This document shows positions 49,371 to 49,510 of a DNA stretch of 49,510 nt, in pieces. The position numbers were made by a program, and so were the translations under genes. The first letter of the stretch is position 1. Each line of letters opens with the position of its first letter. The notes below the pieces were generated by a model. It saw only the letters and a program-made list of their open reading frames with translations, did no database searches and was not told the origin of the DNA. Where the stretch lies: the IMG/VR virus record IMGVR_UViG_3300019458_000049, positions 1 to 49,510 of that record. One strand, 5' to 3'. This stretch comes from a virus.

Positions 49371-49510
49371 GCAGCCTTACGCTTCCAGATGTCCGAGTAC
49401 GCGCGATGCAGGAAAGCGAACTGCCTCGGGAAGCGCAGCATCAGATGTGGCCGATGGTACAAGTACAGCATCGTCACTTCGGCTGCGTTCTCGATGGGCA
49501 TCTTCTTCGC
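49367..49510 (-). CDS. C-terminal end of an upstream gene, cut by the window edge
   Basis: The frame is open from the right edge to TGA at 49367-49369, which overlaps the GTG of the giant gene. The visible 47 residues include VTMLYLYHRPHLMLRFPRQF and end in a basic IWKRKAA tail. No motif is recognised. In similar phages portal or terminase genes lie upstream of head proteins, so it may be part of one of these, but there is nothing here to prove it. Confidence 0.6.
   Translation of the reverse strand, partial: AKKMPIENAAEVTMLYLYHRPHLMLRFPRQFAFLHRAYSDIWKRKAA

Noticed and set aside
1-49510. CRISPR array, integrase, transposase or attachment sites
   Set aside because: No regularly spaced repeats, no recombinase or transposase motifs, and no duplicated core sites were seen in the window.
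1-49510. Stop-codon reassignment in this phage
   Set aside because: TAA, TAG and TGA all serve as gene ends at tight overlaps throughout, so the TGA at 8310 is a local oddity.

Overview
The window is a contiguous piece of a tailed bacteriophage genome with a contractile tail (myovirus type), probably from an environmental or metagenomic source. The evidence is a recognisable sheath, tube, tail-assembly chaperone pair, tape measure, hub, spike, baseplate J and tail fibre order, together with a prohead protease, scaffold-like protein and major capsid protein. Base composition is moderately GC-rich and even. Genes are packed with ATGA, GTGA and TGATG stop/start overlaps and almost all lie on the minus strand. 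The host cannot be identified from the sequence. Terminase, portal and endolysin are not seen; the gene cut off at the right edge might be one of them.

Layout. (1) 1-5979, minus strand: replication module with a winged-helix initiator-like protein, an SF2 helicase, a Cys-rich protein, a DnaB-like helicase, two small Cys-containing proteins, a zinc-ribbon/TOPRIM primase, a small zinc-ribbon protein and a truncated gene. Between initiator and SF2 helicase (5250-5460) lies the only sizeable noncoding block. It carries three copies of a TGATCTGGGTC repeat, a 14-bp palindrome and two leader hairpins, and is a candidate origin and control region. (2) 6029-9387, plus strand: an island of five accessory genes of unknown function, including two that overlap out of frame by about 220 bp. 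(3) 9390-34737, minus strand: in transcription order from high to low coordinates, head-decoration and neck proteins, sheath, tube, chaperones with a probable programmed frameshift, tape measure, hub, spike, baseplate proteins, tail fibres and a small holin-like membrane protein. (4) 34819-38594: major capsid protein, scaffold-like protein, prohead protease and two small genes, with strong hairpins at two junctions. (5) 38582-49370: two giant multidomain genes of the kind called phage polyvalent proteins, plus a small gene between them.

The most striking content is region 5. One protein (1287 aa) joins an inorganic-pyrophosphatase-like domain to a region that reads as sigma-70 regions 2, 3 and 4. 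The other (2205 aa) joins a zincin metallopeptidase (HETGH) to an SNF2-type helicase with a very large insertion. Both carry GHKY...RY.Y linker motifs and are encoded just upstream of the protease, scaffold and capsid genes. The inference is that they are packaged in the head and injected with the DNA, so that the virion could deliver its own transcription-initiation factor and a DNA-remodelling/protease defence to the host. A second unusual signal is a short peptide, (R/K)KAR(A/E/D)L, that recurs at the ends of two small replication-module proteins and in a head protein, written with different synonymous codons each time.
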